DNA from: Brevibacillus choshinensis
Lineage (GTDB): Bacteria > Bacillota > Bacilli > Brevibacillales > Brevibacillaceae
NCBI RefSeq assembly: GCF_001420695.1
Contig: NZ_LJJB01000007.1
Location: 1,572,184 to 1,636,183 of the forward strand
Direction of reading: 5' to 3'
Length of the DNA: 64,000 nucleotides
Shown piece after piece: positions 26,414 to 35,136 of the stretch. Both the position numbers and the translations under genes were made by a program. Numbering within the stretch: the first letter of the stretch is position 1; every line of letters begins with the position of its first letter. The notes under the pieces were generated by a model. The model was not told the DNA's origin. It saw only the letters and a list, made by a program, of their open reading frames with translations, and made no database searches.

Positions 26414-28051
26414 TTAATTACTGTGAACAACCATCCCCTTAATCTCCTGCTTCATTTTTGGAATAGAAGTAGGGGTCATGCTTAATTCGTCGACACCGAG
26501 TGCTACCAGCTCTTTGGCATAAAGTGGATCACCCGCCATTTCACCGCAGACCCCGACCCATTTGCCATGTGCATGCGCATCCTGCACGACTTTGTCGATC
26601 AAACGGAGGATAGCAGGATGACCAGGGTTGTAAAGATAGCCTACTTTTTGATTCATGCGGTCAGCTGCAAACGTGTATTGGATCAAGTCATTAGAACCGA
26701 TGCTGAAAAAGTCAACATGTGGAGCCAGTTGATCGGCAATCAGCGCAGCAGAAGGGACCTCAATCATAATTCCTGTCTCTATTTGTTCAGCGAAAGGTGT
26801 TTGTCTGGCTGCGAGCTGCTCTTTGGCAAGCTCCCATAATGCTTTTGCCTCCAGAAGCTCTTCGACAATTGCGATCATTGGGAACATCACTTTGACATTG
26901 CCATAAGTAGAGGCTCGAAGAATCGCCCGCAGCTGCGTCAAAAACATCTCTTTTTCAGCTAGACACAAGCGAATCGCGCGAAACCCGAGAAAAGGATTCT
27001 CTTCCGGCTCCATCTGCAGGTAAGGCAGCTGTTTGTCTCCCCCGATGTCCATGGTGCGAATAATGACTGGACGTCCTGCCATTTCACGCGCAACCGCCGC
27101 GTATGCTTCAAATTGTTCGTCCTCGCTTGGCATTTGTTTCCGTTCCAGGAAAAGAAACTCCGAACGAAATAGTCCAATCCCATCTCCGCCGTTTGCGAGT
27201 ACGGATTTACAATCCTCAGGTGTACCGATGTTGCCGGCTACTTCAATTCTTTTACCGTCCGACGTGAGAGCAGGGGCGTGCGCAGCATCTCGCAAATTTG
27301 CTAGTTCTTCTACATATTCCCGTTGCAAACGGTGGTAGCGAGTGATTCGTTCAGCATCTGGATGGAGATACAGCTCACCCGTATTACCATCCAAGGCAAG
27401 AGTCGTATCATCTGTGATGTCACCCAGAATCTTGCCACAACCCACGACAGCAGGGATTTGCAGCGTACGTGCCAAGATAGCGGAGTGACTGGTAGTACCG
27501 CCAATCTCCGTAACAATTCCTTTGATCCACTCTGGATTTAGTCGTGCCGTCTGAGAAGGTGTCAAATCGTGTGTAACGATGATGACGGGTCGTTTGATTT
27601 GATCGAGTGAAGAATCTATGATGCCTAGCATGCGTCTAGCTATTTTATCTCGCAGGTCCTTGAAGTCAGCGGCGCGTTCCCGTAGATACTCGTCGTCCAG
27701 TTGCTCGAAGAATGCAGTATGTCCTGAAAAGACATGGTGTGCCGCCCATGTGGCATTCTTGTTCTCCTCGATGATTTCGTTGTCCATCTCCTGTACGAGA
27801 GTAGGGTCTTCCAGAATCATGAGGTGGGAGTCGAAGATCGCGCACTCATGTTCACCTAATCGCTGCCTGACATCCTCTCTGGTGACGGCGATTTCCTCTT
27901 TGACTTGGGCAAGAGCTTCGCGCAGCTTTTGTTGTTCTTGTTCTACCAGGTCGGCAGCAATCTTCTCGCGAGGAATGACTAACTCCGTTTGTTTGAGTAC
28001 AAAAACGCGTTCTGCTGCATATCCGGGTGAGGCTGCAATACCTATTATCAT
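26414..28051 (-). CDS. ptsI: PTS enzyme I (phosphoenolpyruvate-protein phosphotransferase) paralogue
   Basis: 545 aa from ATG 28051 (GGAGGGATACG upstream); the open frame reaches 28126 but without support. Enzyme I takes phosphate from PEP on His189 (GGTTSHSAIL) and gives it to HPr. The PEP-binding TIM barrel carries the usual RTMDIGGDK and the Cys near 502 in GVCGEMAGDP. At 545 aa it is slightly shorter than the housekeeping EI (about 570). It is divergent from the LevR-like activator and near an HPr paralogue, away from a standard ptsHI operon, so it is probably a dedicated second EI. A -24/-12-like promoter and a leader terminator hairpin lie upstream. Confidence 0.9.
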   Translation of the reverse strand: MIIGIAASPGYAAERVFVLKQTELVIPREKIAADLVEQEQQKLREALAQVKEEIAVTREDVRQRLGEHECAIFDSHLMILEDPTLVQEMDNEIIEENKNATWAAHHVFSGHTAFFEQLDDEYLRERAADFKDLRDKIARRMLGIIDSSLDQIKRPVIIVTHDLTPSQTARLNPEWIKGIVTEIGGTTSHSAILARTLQIPAVVGCGKILGDITDDTTLALDGNTGELYLHPDAERITRYHRLQREYVEELANLRDAAHAPALTSDGKRIEVAGNIGTPEDCKSVLANGGDGIGLFRSEFLFLERKQMPSEDEQFEAYAAVAREMAGRPVIIRTMDIGGDKQLPYLQMEPEENPFLGFRAIRLCLAEKEMFLTQLRAILRASTYGNVKVMFPMIAIVEELLEAKALWELAKEQLAARQTPFAEQIETGIMIEVPSAALIADQLAPHVDFFSIGSNDLIQYTFAADRMNQKVGYLYNPGHPAILRLIDKVVQDAHAHGKWVGVCGEMAGDPLYAKELVALGVDELSMTPTSIPKMKQEIKGMVVHSN

Positions 28052-28086
28052 CGTATCCCTCCAGTGAAATATGGAAAAAAGCATGT

Positions 28087-28116
28087 AAAAAAGGCCAGGG
28101 AAAAGCCTCCCTGACC
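28087..28116 (-). terminator. Leader hairpin with T6: possible attenuator of the enzyme I gene
   Basis: On the minus strand, GGTCAGGGA (28116-28108) and TCCCTGGCC (28101-28093) pair over 8 of 9 positions around a 6-nt loop and are followed by six T (28092-28087). It lies between the putative promoter (28201) and the ATG (28051), thus inside the 5' leader, not after a gene. Confidence 0.65.
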
Positions 28117-28200
28117 CATGATCCAAAGGATTTGAATACTTGTATCATATATTTTCAGATAATGATCGTCAATGAAAAGGAATAAAATGTGGAAAGACTT

Positions 28201-28215
28201 GCACAAAATCTGCCA
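28201..28215 (-). promoter_or_regulatory. Candidate sigma-54 promoter for the enzyme I gene
   Basis: The minus strand reads TGGCAGATTTTGTGC: GG and GC are correctly spaced, but the -12 element is GTGC in place of TTGC, so the match is weaker than at the other -24/-12 sites. It is divergent from the promoter at 28299. Confidence 0.5.
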
Positions 28216-28298
28216 CAGAATATTCTGATTTGCATTCGAATTTGTGATACGGTAGAAAATGTAGACTGATATAGAAGGCAAACAGTCGACTAGCCAAA

Positions 28299-28315
28299 TT
28301 GGTACGATACTTGCT
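28299..28315 (+). promoter_or_regulatory. Sigma-54 (-24/-12) promoter of the LevR-like activator
   Basis: TTGGTACGATACTTGCT matches TGGCACG-N4-TTGCW at all but one of the key positions (T for C), with correct spacing. It lies 25 bp before the ATG and implies that the activator drives its own gene and the HPr paralogue. Confidence 0.75.
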
Positions 28316-28339
28316 TGTAATAGATTGTGGGGGGATGTT

Positions 28340-31222
28340 ATGGAGGAACACATCAAGCAGATCATTGATCAAGAGGATAAAAAAGTTCCGTATACCGATG
28401 AGCAGATCGCACGTCAAATGGGGATCCGACGAGATGAGGTAACCCTGCTCCGGCACAAACTCCAGATTCCCGATTCACGAAAAAGACGGCAGCCTCTCTT
28501 GCTCAAGGAGATGGAGAGCCTTTTACAGCCTACACCAAACATGACAAGCCGAGAGCTAACGAGTCGCTTGAATGAACGTGGTTATGACGTCTCCCGTTTT
28601 ATGGTTCATCAATTACGAAGCAAAATGGAAGCGTTCTCAGACACAGCTACTCCAAACAAGGATGATCGTGCGCGCCAAAAAACGCGCAAGGTCAATCAAG
28701 CAGTCACGTTCGCCAGCTTGATTGGAGCAAAGAGTACGCTGAAAGCGGCTATTCAACAAGCGCAAGCAGCGGTACTCTATCCGCCGCATGGACTGCATAC
28801 TCTCTTTTTTGGAGCTACGGGTGTAGGCAAGAGCAGAATGGCAGAGGCGATGTACCAGTTCGCAGTTGAACAGCAGGTGATGAAGAAGAATGCACCTTTT
28901 GTTATTTTTAACTGCGCCGATTACGCCAAGAATCCACAGCTGTTGCTCTCCCAGCTGTTTGGGTATGTAAAGGGAGCTTTTACAGGCGCTCAGCAAGATA
29001 AGCTCGGTTTAGTGGATCAGGCAGACGGGGGAATCTTGTTTTTGGACGAAATTCATCGTTTGCCACCGGAAGGACAAGAAAATCTCTTTTATCTGATCGA
29101 CAAAGGCGTGTATCGGCGATTAGGAGAGGTCCAATTCCAACAGAAGGCGACCATTCTGATCGTCGGTGCTACGACCGAAAGCCCGGAATCTAGCTTGCTG
29201 CTAACATTGCGTAGACGGATTCCGATGACCATTGAGCTGCCCTCCCTCTCCGAATGGACGCAACAGGAAAGATTATCTCTGATTTTTCACTTTTTGAATG
29301 AAGAGACCGACCGAATTGGCAGAGAGGTTGTGGTCCAAAAGGAAGTGATCGCCTCCCTGTTGACGTACGAATGCCCAGCAAACATGGGGCAGCTGCACAG
29401 CGATATTCGTGTGCTGTTGGCGAAAGCCTTTTTAAAAACGATTCATCAGGAAGAGAAGACCTCTGTTCAAGTCGATCGATATGATTTGCCTGTTCACATC
29501 GCCAGTCATCAGCAATCAACCGGTCTGGCACCAGAGTTGCCGATGCTAAAGAAAAACCAATTTCTGTTTATCCCCGGCCAACACTCCGATCTGGGGGGGA
29601 CAGAAATAGTAGAAGACTCTCCACAGCATCTCTACGACTGGGTGGTAGAACGTTACCAAAATCTCAGAAATCAAGGCCAAAGCGAAGAATTGATAGAGCT
29701 GATCGTAAACAAAGAACTAGATACACGGATGGAGCCGTCTACTGGTGAGCATGAAAAGCGCTCGCTGCGATTGCAGCAGCTGGTGAAGCTGGTCGGGGAT
29801 CAGGTAGTTCAAGCTGTCGAACAAATGCTCTGGATCGCGGAGCGTCATATGACGTTGGATTATCAGCGAATTTCCTATGCACTCGCCATTCATTTACATG
29901 GATTGTTGGATCGCTGGCCGGATACGAAAGAAATGGATAGCATGATCGAGACCGATCACGAGTCGATGGAATTCAAAGTTGCACTGGAAATGGCAAAGGT
30001 GATCCAGACCAGTTATGGAGTGGAGCTCCCAGTAAAAGAAGTGTCTATTCTCGCCATGTACGTAAAGCAGTGCTCGATCTATACTGAGCCAAAACCAATG
30101 ATTGGCGTGGTCGTCACCTCCTACGGGCTGGTAGCAAAAAGCATGGTCGACGTCGCTACCCGCTTGTTTGAACGAAAGCATGCGCTCGCTGTCGAGCTGT
30201 ATTGGAACGATGATCAGGATGTGGCTGTCGAGCGGATTTGCGCGATGATCCAGCAAGTGGATCAAGGAGAAGGGGTCATTTTGCTGGCCGACATGGGGAG
30301 CAATCTGCTGAGTGAACAGGAATGGGAGAGAAGAAGCGGTGTACGTGTGCAGGTCCTGCCCAATGTGACGACCACTCTCGTCATCGAAGTCATGCGAAAA
30401 TGTCTCTATTCGAGTGAATCATTGGAGCAGATTGTGAACCAGATGAGACACTTGCCTGTAAAAGCACTCCATTCCGTCCAGTCGTTCGCACCCAAACCAG
30501 TCGCGATCGTCACCATTTGTATCACGGGTAAAGGTGCAGCCAAACGCTTGGATCAGCTTTTACAAGAGAAGCTGGAGGCGACCGTTGAGCAAGTCACTAT
30601 TTTGACCGCAAGCTCACTGTCGATACGGAAGCAGTACAAGGAATGGTTGGAGAAGTACCATATTTTTGCAGTTGTCGGTACCGTGAATCCCATGCTGGAT
30701 GGCATCCCTTTTATTTCCATAAAAGAGATTGTAGACGAATCCGGCATTAGTTTTATGAAACGACTGTTACTTGTGGCCAACGGGACGCTCCAACCATCGT
30801 TGGTGCCCCGTTCGCATGGATTGCGCGATCTATTATACCCGGAATTGGTCTGCGAAAACCTGGAAATATCGACGAAGGAAGAAGTCATTGAGTGCCTTGC
30901 CCTGCGGCTGAGAGAACACGGTTTTGTTGAGTCGGATTTCGTAAACAAAGTATGGGAACGCGAAAAAATGGGGAACACATGCCTGTTTGGAGCTGCCATC
31001 CCTCATGCCGATACCACGCAAACGATCCGACCAGGTATTGCGATTGCCAATCTAGCCCAGCCAATGGAATGGGAAGCTGGATACTTTGTTAGTCATGTGT
31101 TCATGCTGGCCATTACCGAGACATGCCAGACGGCAGTCGAAGAGCTTTACCACTTTTTACATGAACATGAAGAGGCGAATGAACCGCCTGATTTACAGGC
31201 ATTCATGGAACTTGAAATGTAA
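28340..31222 (+). CDS. LevR-like sigma-54 activator with PRD and PTS regulatory domains
   Basis: 960 aa from ATG 28340 (GGGGGGA upstream; the frame opens earlier with TTG). Order: N-terminal HTH region (1-120), AAA+ domain with Walker A GATGVGKS (158-165), GAFTGA (212-217) and FLDEIHR (234-240), a PRD (about 480-585, His in AIHLHGLLDR), an EIIA-Man-like domain (about 590-715), a galactitol-type EIIB-like domain (about 740-830; CITGKGAA) and a C-terminal EIIA-Fru-like domain (about 845-955; AIPHAD). PTS phosphorylation should tune its ability to open sigma-54 promoters, such as that of the galactitol-type operon. Odd points: the EIIA-Man motif reads TSYG, lacking the usual His. HPr gene follows 15 bp downstream. 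Confidence 0.9.
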   Translation: MEEHIKQIIDQEDKKVPYTDEQIARQMGIRRDEVTLLRHKLQIPDSRKRRQPLLLKEMESLLQPTPNMTSRELTSRLNERGYDVSRFMVHQLRSKMEAFSDTATPNKDDRARQKTRKVNQAVTFASLIGAKSTLKAAIQQAQAAVLYPPHGLHTLFFGATGVGKSRMAEAMYQFAVEQQVMKKNAPFVIFNCADYAKNPQLLLSQLFGYVKGAFTGAQQDKLGLVDQADGGILFLDEIHRLPPEGQENLFYLIDKGVYRRLGEVQFQQKATILIVGATTESPESSLLLTLRRRIPMTIELPSLSEWTQQERLSLIFHFLNEETDRIGREVVVQKEVIASLLTYECPANMGQLHSDIRVLLAKAFLKTIHQEEKTSVQVDRYDLPVHIASHQQSTGLAPELPMLKKNQFLFIPGQHSDLGGTEIVEDSPQHLYDWVVERYQNLRNQGQSEELIELIVNKELDTRMEPSTGEHEKRSLRLQQLVKLVGDQVVQAVEQMLWIAERHMTLDYQRISYALAIHLHGLLDRWPDTKEMDSMIETDHESMEFKVALEMAKVIQTSYGVELPVKEVSILAMYVKQCSIYTEPKPMIGVVVTSYGLVAKSMVDVATRLFERKHALAVELYWNDDQDVAVERICAMIQQVDQGEGVILLADMGSNLLSEQEWERRSGVRVQVLPNVTTTLVIEVMRKCLYSSESLEQIVNQMRHLPVKALHSVQSFAPKPVAIVTICITGKGAAKRLDQLLQEKLEATVEQVTILTASSLSIRKQYKEWLEKYHIFAVVGTVNPMLDGIPFISIKEIVDESGISFMKRLLLVANGTLQPSLVPRSHGLRDLLYPELVCENLEISTKEEVIECLALRLREHGFVESDFVNKVWEREKMGNTCLFGAAIPHADTTQTIRPGIAIANLAQPMEWEAGYFVSHVFMLAITETCQTAVEELYHFLHEHEEANEPPDLQAFMELEM

Positions 31223-31237
31223 TCGAGGAGGATTCCC

Positions 31238-31501
31238 ATGGAAAAACAAGTGACCATTCTAAATAAATCCGGACTTCACGCTCGTCCCGCATCTGAGTTT
31301 GTCAAATTGGCTGCTCGTTTCAAGTCGGAAATCACCATCTTGGTAGGCACAAAAGTCGCGAATGCGAAGAGCATCATCAATGTTTTATCGTTGGCTGCAA
31401 CTATGGGGACTGTTCTCACCCTGAAGGCAGTTGGCCCGGATGAAGCCGAAGCAATCGATACCTTATCCTCGTTAATTGAAAGAAAGTTTGGGGAAGAATA
31501 A
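31238..31501 (+). CDS. HPr-family phosphocarrier paralogue
   Basis: 87 aa. HPr passes phosphate from enzyme I to EIIA. The active-site His14 lies in SGLHARPAS and the HPrK-type regulatory Ser45 in NAKSIINVLS, so both phosphorylation sites are kept. ATG 31238 is preceded by GAGGAGGA. It is cotranscribed with the LevR-like activator rather than with an enzyme I gene, though an enzyme I paralogue is divergent from the same locus; the set may form a private PTS phosphorelay. Confidence 0.9.
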   Translation: MEKQVTILNKSGLHARPASEFVKLAARFKSEITILVGTKVANAKSIINVLSLAATMGTVLTLKAVGPDEAEAIDTLSSLIERKFGEE

Positions 31502-31512
31502 ACATTTGCCCC

Positions 31513-31540
31513 TTGACTCGGTAATCAGAATATTTATAAT
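31513..31540 (+). promoter_or_regulatory. Sigma-A promoter of the second 2-oxoacid dehydrogenase operon
   Basis: TTGACT (31513-31518) and TATAAT (31535-31540) are spaced by 16 bp, directly followed by the operator pair at 31544. Confidence 0.8.
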
Positions 31541-31543
31541 GAA

Positions 31544-31574
31544 TTACAAATGTAACGATATAGAACAAATGTAA
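31544..31574. promoter_or_regulatory. Operator pair A (SorC-family candidate)
   Basis: TTACAAATGTAA (31544-31555) is a near-palindrome, and ACAAATGTAA recurs at 31565, starting 19 bp after its first copy at 31546. The same two-box layout with the same 19-bp spacing lies at 36555-36585 before the glucitol-type PTS genes, pointing to one regulator, probably the SorC-family protein at 40502. Confidence 0.65.
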
Positions 31575-31595
31575 AATCATCCGGAGGTGACCTGC

Positions 31596-31760
31596 ATGAA
31601 GCCCATGGAAAAGATAACTCCCGGAGCGAAGGTATACAAACTGTTTGAACACGAAAAGCTGGTTTGCGAAGGAAAAGACGAGGTTTTCATCATCTCGGTT
31701 ACCAAGATGTCGCGTGAAGAATACGAGCGGGATCAAAAGCAAACAGCTGCTAACCAATAA
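31596..31760 (+). CDS. Unrecognised 54-aa small protein
   Basis: 54 codons from ATG 31596, with CCGGAGGTGACC upstream, to TAA 31758-31760. It begins MKPMEKITPGAKVYKLFEHE and ends with a charged SREEYERDQKQTAANQ tail; no membrane segment. It is the first frame behind the promoter and operator pair A, in front of the dehydrogenase operon, so it is probably translated. The length and Lys/Glu-rich nature give no family. It may be a small subunit or regulator of the complex, or a leader peptide coupled to the hairpin at 31792. Confidence 0.6.
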   Translation: MKPMEKITPGAKVYKLFEHEKLVCEGKDEVFIISVTKMSREEYERDQKQTAANQ

Positions 31761-31791
31761 CATCGATACGATTTACCGACGCTTGGACCAC

Positions 31792-31832
31792 GGGTCAGGT
31801 GGGGGAATGATCCCTCCATCTGATCCGTTTTT
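31792..31832 (+). terminator. Terminator-like hairpin between the small gene and E1 alpha
   Basis: GGTCAGGTGGGGG and CCCTCCATCTGATCC (31793-31826) pair with small bulges, followed by GTTTTTG. Since the dehydrogenase genes lie beyond it, it would be an internal attenuator rather than an operon end. Confidence 0.5.
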
Positions 31833-31879
31833 GCATGATACAAGCCTTTTGATTCTTGACATCCGAGGAGGAGAGGACT

Positions 31880-32866
31880 TTGATTACCAACGTAAAAGTT
31901 CCGCCCATGATCACAGAGAAAAAGCTGGTGGAGCTGTTTCATCAAATGTGGTTGATTCGTTTTTTCGATGAGAAAGTAGATGAGTTTTTTGCCAAAGGAC
32001 TGATCCACGGTACGACCCACCTGTGTGTGGGACAGGAAGCGTCCGCAGCAGGTGCCATTGCGGTTCTGGAAGACCGTGACAAGATCACGAGCACCCATCG
32101 CGGGCATGGTCATTGCATCGCCAAGGGTGCAGAAGCCAACCGCATGATGGCAGAGCTATTCGGCCGTGAAACCGGATATTGCCGCGGTAAAGGCGGATCG
32201 ATGCATATTGCCGATGTGGAAAAAGGCAACCTGGGTGCGAATGGCATTGTTGGCGGGGGGATTCCGATCGCTGTCGGATCAGCCCTTACTTCTCAGATGA
32301 AAAAGCTAGGCTACGTGACCTTGTGCTTTTTCGGCGATGGAGCCTCCAATGAAGGCAGCTTTCACGAAGCAGTCAATATGGCGGCGATTTGGAATCTTCC
32401 TGTCGTTTTCATTTGCGAAAATAACCAATATGGCATGTCAGGCCCAGTCAAAGACATGGTGAAAGTAGCCAACATCGCGGATCGCGCAGGGGCGTATGGC
32501 ATACCTGGAAACGTGGTAGACGGTAATGATATTTTTGCCATGATGAACGTGACCCATGAAGCGGTGGAACGCGCACGACGTGGAGAAGGCCCAACGCTCA
32601 TCGAAGCGAAAACCTATCGCTGGAAAGGGCACTCCAAGAGTGATGCGAAGAAATACCGCACACGTGATGAAGAAATGGAATGGCGCAACAATCGCGACCC
32701 AATCGAGCGGATGAGACGAGTCCTGATCAGCGAAGGGATTGTTAGCGAGCAGGAAGCAGCACAGCTAGAAGCAGATGCACGGCAAGAAATTGAAAACGCG
32801 GTCAAGTTTGCTGAGGAAAGCCCGATGCCACCGCTCGAAATTCTAGAAGAAGACGTCTACGCATAG
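31880..32866 (+). CDS. acoA: Acetoin-dehydrogenase-like 2-oxoacid dehydrogenase E1 alpha
   Basis: 328 aa. TPP-dependent E1 alpha with GDGASNEGSFHE and the closing ENN of the TPP motif. THRGHGHCIAKGAE, CRGKGGSMHIAD and LGANGIVGGG are typical of the AcoA group rather than PdhA, so acetoin or a related diketone/2-oxo substrate is likely; AcoA-like complexes with unknown substrates are common. The start TTG 31880 follows GAGGAGGAGAGG; the frame extends further upstream without a site. Unlike B. subtilis aco, no AcoR/sigma-54 promoter is seen; a sigma-A promoter with operators is used. Confidence 0.85.
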   Translation: MITNVKVPPMITEKKLVELFHQMWLIRFFDEKVDEFFAKGLIHGTTHLCVGQEASAAGAIAVLEDRDKITSTHRGHGHCIAKGAEANRMMAELFGRETGYCRGKGGSMHIADVEKGNLGANGIVGGGIPIAVGSALTSQMKKLGYVTLCFFGDGASNEGSFHEAVNMAAIWNLPVVFICENNQYGMSGPVKDMVKVANIADRAGAYGIPGNVVDGNDIFAMMNVTHEAVERARRGEGPTLIEAKTYRWKGHSKSDAKKYRTRDEEMEWRNNRDPIERMRRVLISEGIVSEQEAAQLEADARQEIENAVKFAEESPMPPLEILEEDVYA

Positions 32867-32884
32867 GAGAGGGAGGGAAGTTAC

Positions 32885-33877
32885 GTGTCAACGCCACGAG
32901 AGCTTACTTATTTGGAAGCGGTCCGAGAATGCATGAGCCAGGAAATGCGCGTCAATGAAGACGTGTTCATCATGGGTGAGGATATTGGTTTGTACGGAGG
33001 GGCGTTTGGGGTTACTCGCGGGATGCTAGAGGAATTCGGAAAAGAACGCGTACGAAATACGCCAATCTCGGAAGCAGCAATCGCGGGCGCTGCGGTTGGG
33101 GCAGCTATGACGGGTATGCGGCCCATTGTGGAACTGCAATTTTCCGATTTCATCACGATTGCGACGGATCAGATCGTAAACCAGGCGGCTAAAAACCGAT
33201 ATATGTTTGGTGGAAAAGGTAAAGTGCCACTCGTACTGCGCACACCATCTGGGTCAGGTACCGGAGCAGCCGCACAGCATTCGCAGAGCTTGGAAGCATG
33301 GATGGCGCACATTCCGGGTCTGAAAGTCATCCAGCCGTCCACCGCTTATGATGCAAAAGGATTGCTGAAAGCAGCGATAGACGATGATAATCCCGTGATC
33401 TTTTATGAACACAAGCTACTTTATCGGACAAAAGGTCATGTACCTGAGGAGTCGTACAGCTTGCCGATCGGGAAAGCAGATATCAAGCGTGCAGGTACGG
33501 ATGTCACGATCGTGGCCACAGCGATCATGGTACACAAGGCGTTACAAGCTGCTGTCGAATTGGAGAAGGAAGGGATCAGCGTCGAAATTATTGATCCGCG
33601 CACGTTGGTTCCTCTGGACATTGAGACGATCGTCGAATCTGTGAAAAAGACAGGACGAGTCGTCGTCGTTCACGAGGCGGTAAAGCGTGGAGGGTTCGGT
33701 GGGGAAATCGCAAGCCTGATCGCAGAGAGCGAAGCCTTTGACTATTTGGATGCCCCCATCAAGCGCTTAGGTGGCAAATCGGTGCCGATTCCTTACAATC
33801 CCGTCCTTGAAAAAGCTGCCATTCCACAAGAACAAGATATCATCCAAGCGGTAAAAGATACGGTTTTCCGCCGCTGA
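32885..33877 (+). CDS. acoB: Acetoin-dehydrogenase-like E1 beta
   Basis: 330 aa, GTG 32885 behind GGAGAGGGAGGG. Transketolase-type subunit with [14 protein letters not shown] near 32-45, [12 protein letters not shown] and the C-terminal [15 protein letters not shown]. It forms the alpha2-beta2 decarboxylase with the product of 31880 and is 18 bp downstream. Family placement is firm; the acetoin assignment follows only from similarity of the alpha subunit and is not proven. Confidence 0.88.
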   Translation: MSTPRELTYLEAVRECMSQEMRVNEDVFIMGEDIGLYGGAFGVTRGMLEEFGKERVRNTPISEAAIAGAAVGAAMTGMRPIVELQFSDFITIATDQIVNQAAKNRYMFGGKGKVPLVLRTPSGSGTGAAAQHSQSLEAWMAHIPGLKVIQPSTAYDAKGLLKAAIDDDNPVIFYEHKLLYRTKGHVPEESYSLPIGKADIKRAGTDVTIVATAIMVHKALQAAVELEKEGISVEIIDPRTLVPLDIETIVESVKKTGRVVVVHEAVKRGGFGGEIASLIAESEAFDYLDAPIKRLGGKSVPIPYNPVLEKAAIPQEQDIIQAVKDTVFRR

Positions 33878-33897
33878 CATAGGAGGGGTCGAACATC

Positions 33898-35118
33898 ATG
33901 GCAACCGCCGTATTTATGCCAAAACTTAGTATGACCATGGAAACGGGGACAGTCATCCAATGGTTCAAGCAGGAAGGGGACCTCGTCCGAGAAGGTGACG
34001 TCCTGCTGGAAGTGCTGACAGATAAGATCAACATCGAAGTAGAATCGTACTCAACGGGAACTCTCCTGAAAATTTACTATGGCCCGGATCAAGTGGTACC
34101 AGTCAATCAAGTGATTGGATACGTAGGGGAAGCGAGCGAGGTTGTACCCGATATCGCTCCTTCAGCAGAGCCTCATTCGAGTACGGAAGCAACAGAGGTA
34201 CAAAACGAACAAAAAGAGAATCACGAGACGCGAGAAAGGGAGTCTGTAGGCCAAAAAATAAGAGCCACCCCTGTCGCTCGCCGAATCGCCAAAGATAACG
34301 AAATTGATCTAAGTCTAGTGAACGGTACTGGCCCTAACGGTCGCGTCCAGAAGGTAGATATTGAGCAGGCAGTTGCAGCACGTTCTGCCAAGCCAATTTC
34401 CACCCAACCTGAAACTACGACAGAACCGCGTAGCCGAAAAGTGAAGGTAGAAGGCATGCGCAAGGTTATTGCAGAGCGAATGGCAGTGAGTGCTAACACC
34501 GCTCCACACGTGACTCTCTCAACAGAAGCAGATATGAGTCAAGTAATGGAAGTGCGATCAACTCTTCTGCCTACCATTGAGAAAATGACCGGACATCGTC
34601 TATCCTACACGGAAATTATCATGAAGGCAGTTGCAACGGCATTATCTCGCCATCCGAAAGTAAACGCGTCGCTCAAAGATGATGTGATTGAGCTTCACGA
34701 AACCATAAATGTTGGCTTGGCAGTTGCTGTGACGGACGGATTGCTCGTACCAGTCATAAAACAAGCGGATCGAAAAGGGCTCGCTGATTTGACTACCGAG
34801 ACAAAGCGAGTGGCTGGCCTGGCTCGTGATGGACGTTTGCTTCCGGATGATATGCGCGGTGGCACGTTTACGATCAGCAATCTCGGTATGTATGCGATCG
34901 ATGTGTTCACGCCCATTATCAATCAGCCAGAGAGCGCCATTCTTGGAGTGGGAAGAATCCATGAAAAGCCAGTAGGTGTAAATGGACAGATCGTTCTAAG
35001 ACCAATGATGTCACTTTCCTTGTCATTTGACCATCGTGTCATGGACGGGGCACCTGCGGCAGCATTCTTACAGGAGATCAAAGAATTGCTGGAATCACCC
35101 TACCATCTGCTGGCGTAA
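33898..35118 (+). CDS. acoC: Dihydrolipoamide acyltransferase E2 (acetoin-type)
   Basis: 406 aa from ATG 33898 (AGGAGGGG upstream). One lipoyl domain (1-75; lipoyl Lys43 in LTDKINIEVE), a Glu/Ser/Thr-rich linker, a peripheral-subunit-binding domain near 120-157 (ATPVARRIAKDNEI), a second linker and the catalytic domain ending in SFDHRVMDGAPAAAF. It gives the acyl group to CoA. Domain plan and length are those of AcoC (about 400 aa). Twenty bp after E1 beta. Confidence 0.9.
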   Translation: MATAVFMPKLSMTMETGTVIQWFKQEGDLVREGDVLLEVLTDKINIEVESYSTGTLLKIYYGPDQVVPVNQVIGYVGEASEVVPDIAPSAEPHSSTEATEVQNEQKENHETRERESVGQKIRATPVARRIAKDNEIDLSLVNGTGPNGRVQKVDIEQAVAARSAKPISTQPETTTEPRSRKVKVEGMRKVIAERMAVSANTAPHVTLSTEADMSQVMEVRSTLLPTIEKMTGHRLSYTEIIMKAVATALSRHPKVNASLKDDVIELHETINVGLAVAVTDGLLVPVIKQADRKGLADLTTETKRVAGLARDGRLLPDDMRGGTFTISNLGMYAIDVFTPIINQPESAILGVGRIHEKPVGVNGQIVLRPMMSLSLSFDHRVMDGAPAAAFLQEIKELLESPYHLLA

Positions 35119-35136
35119 AAGGAGGAGCAAACAACC

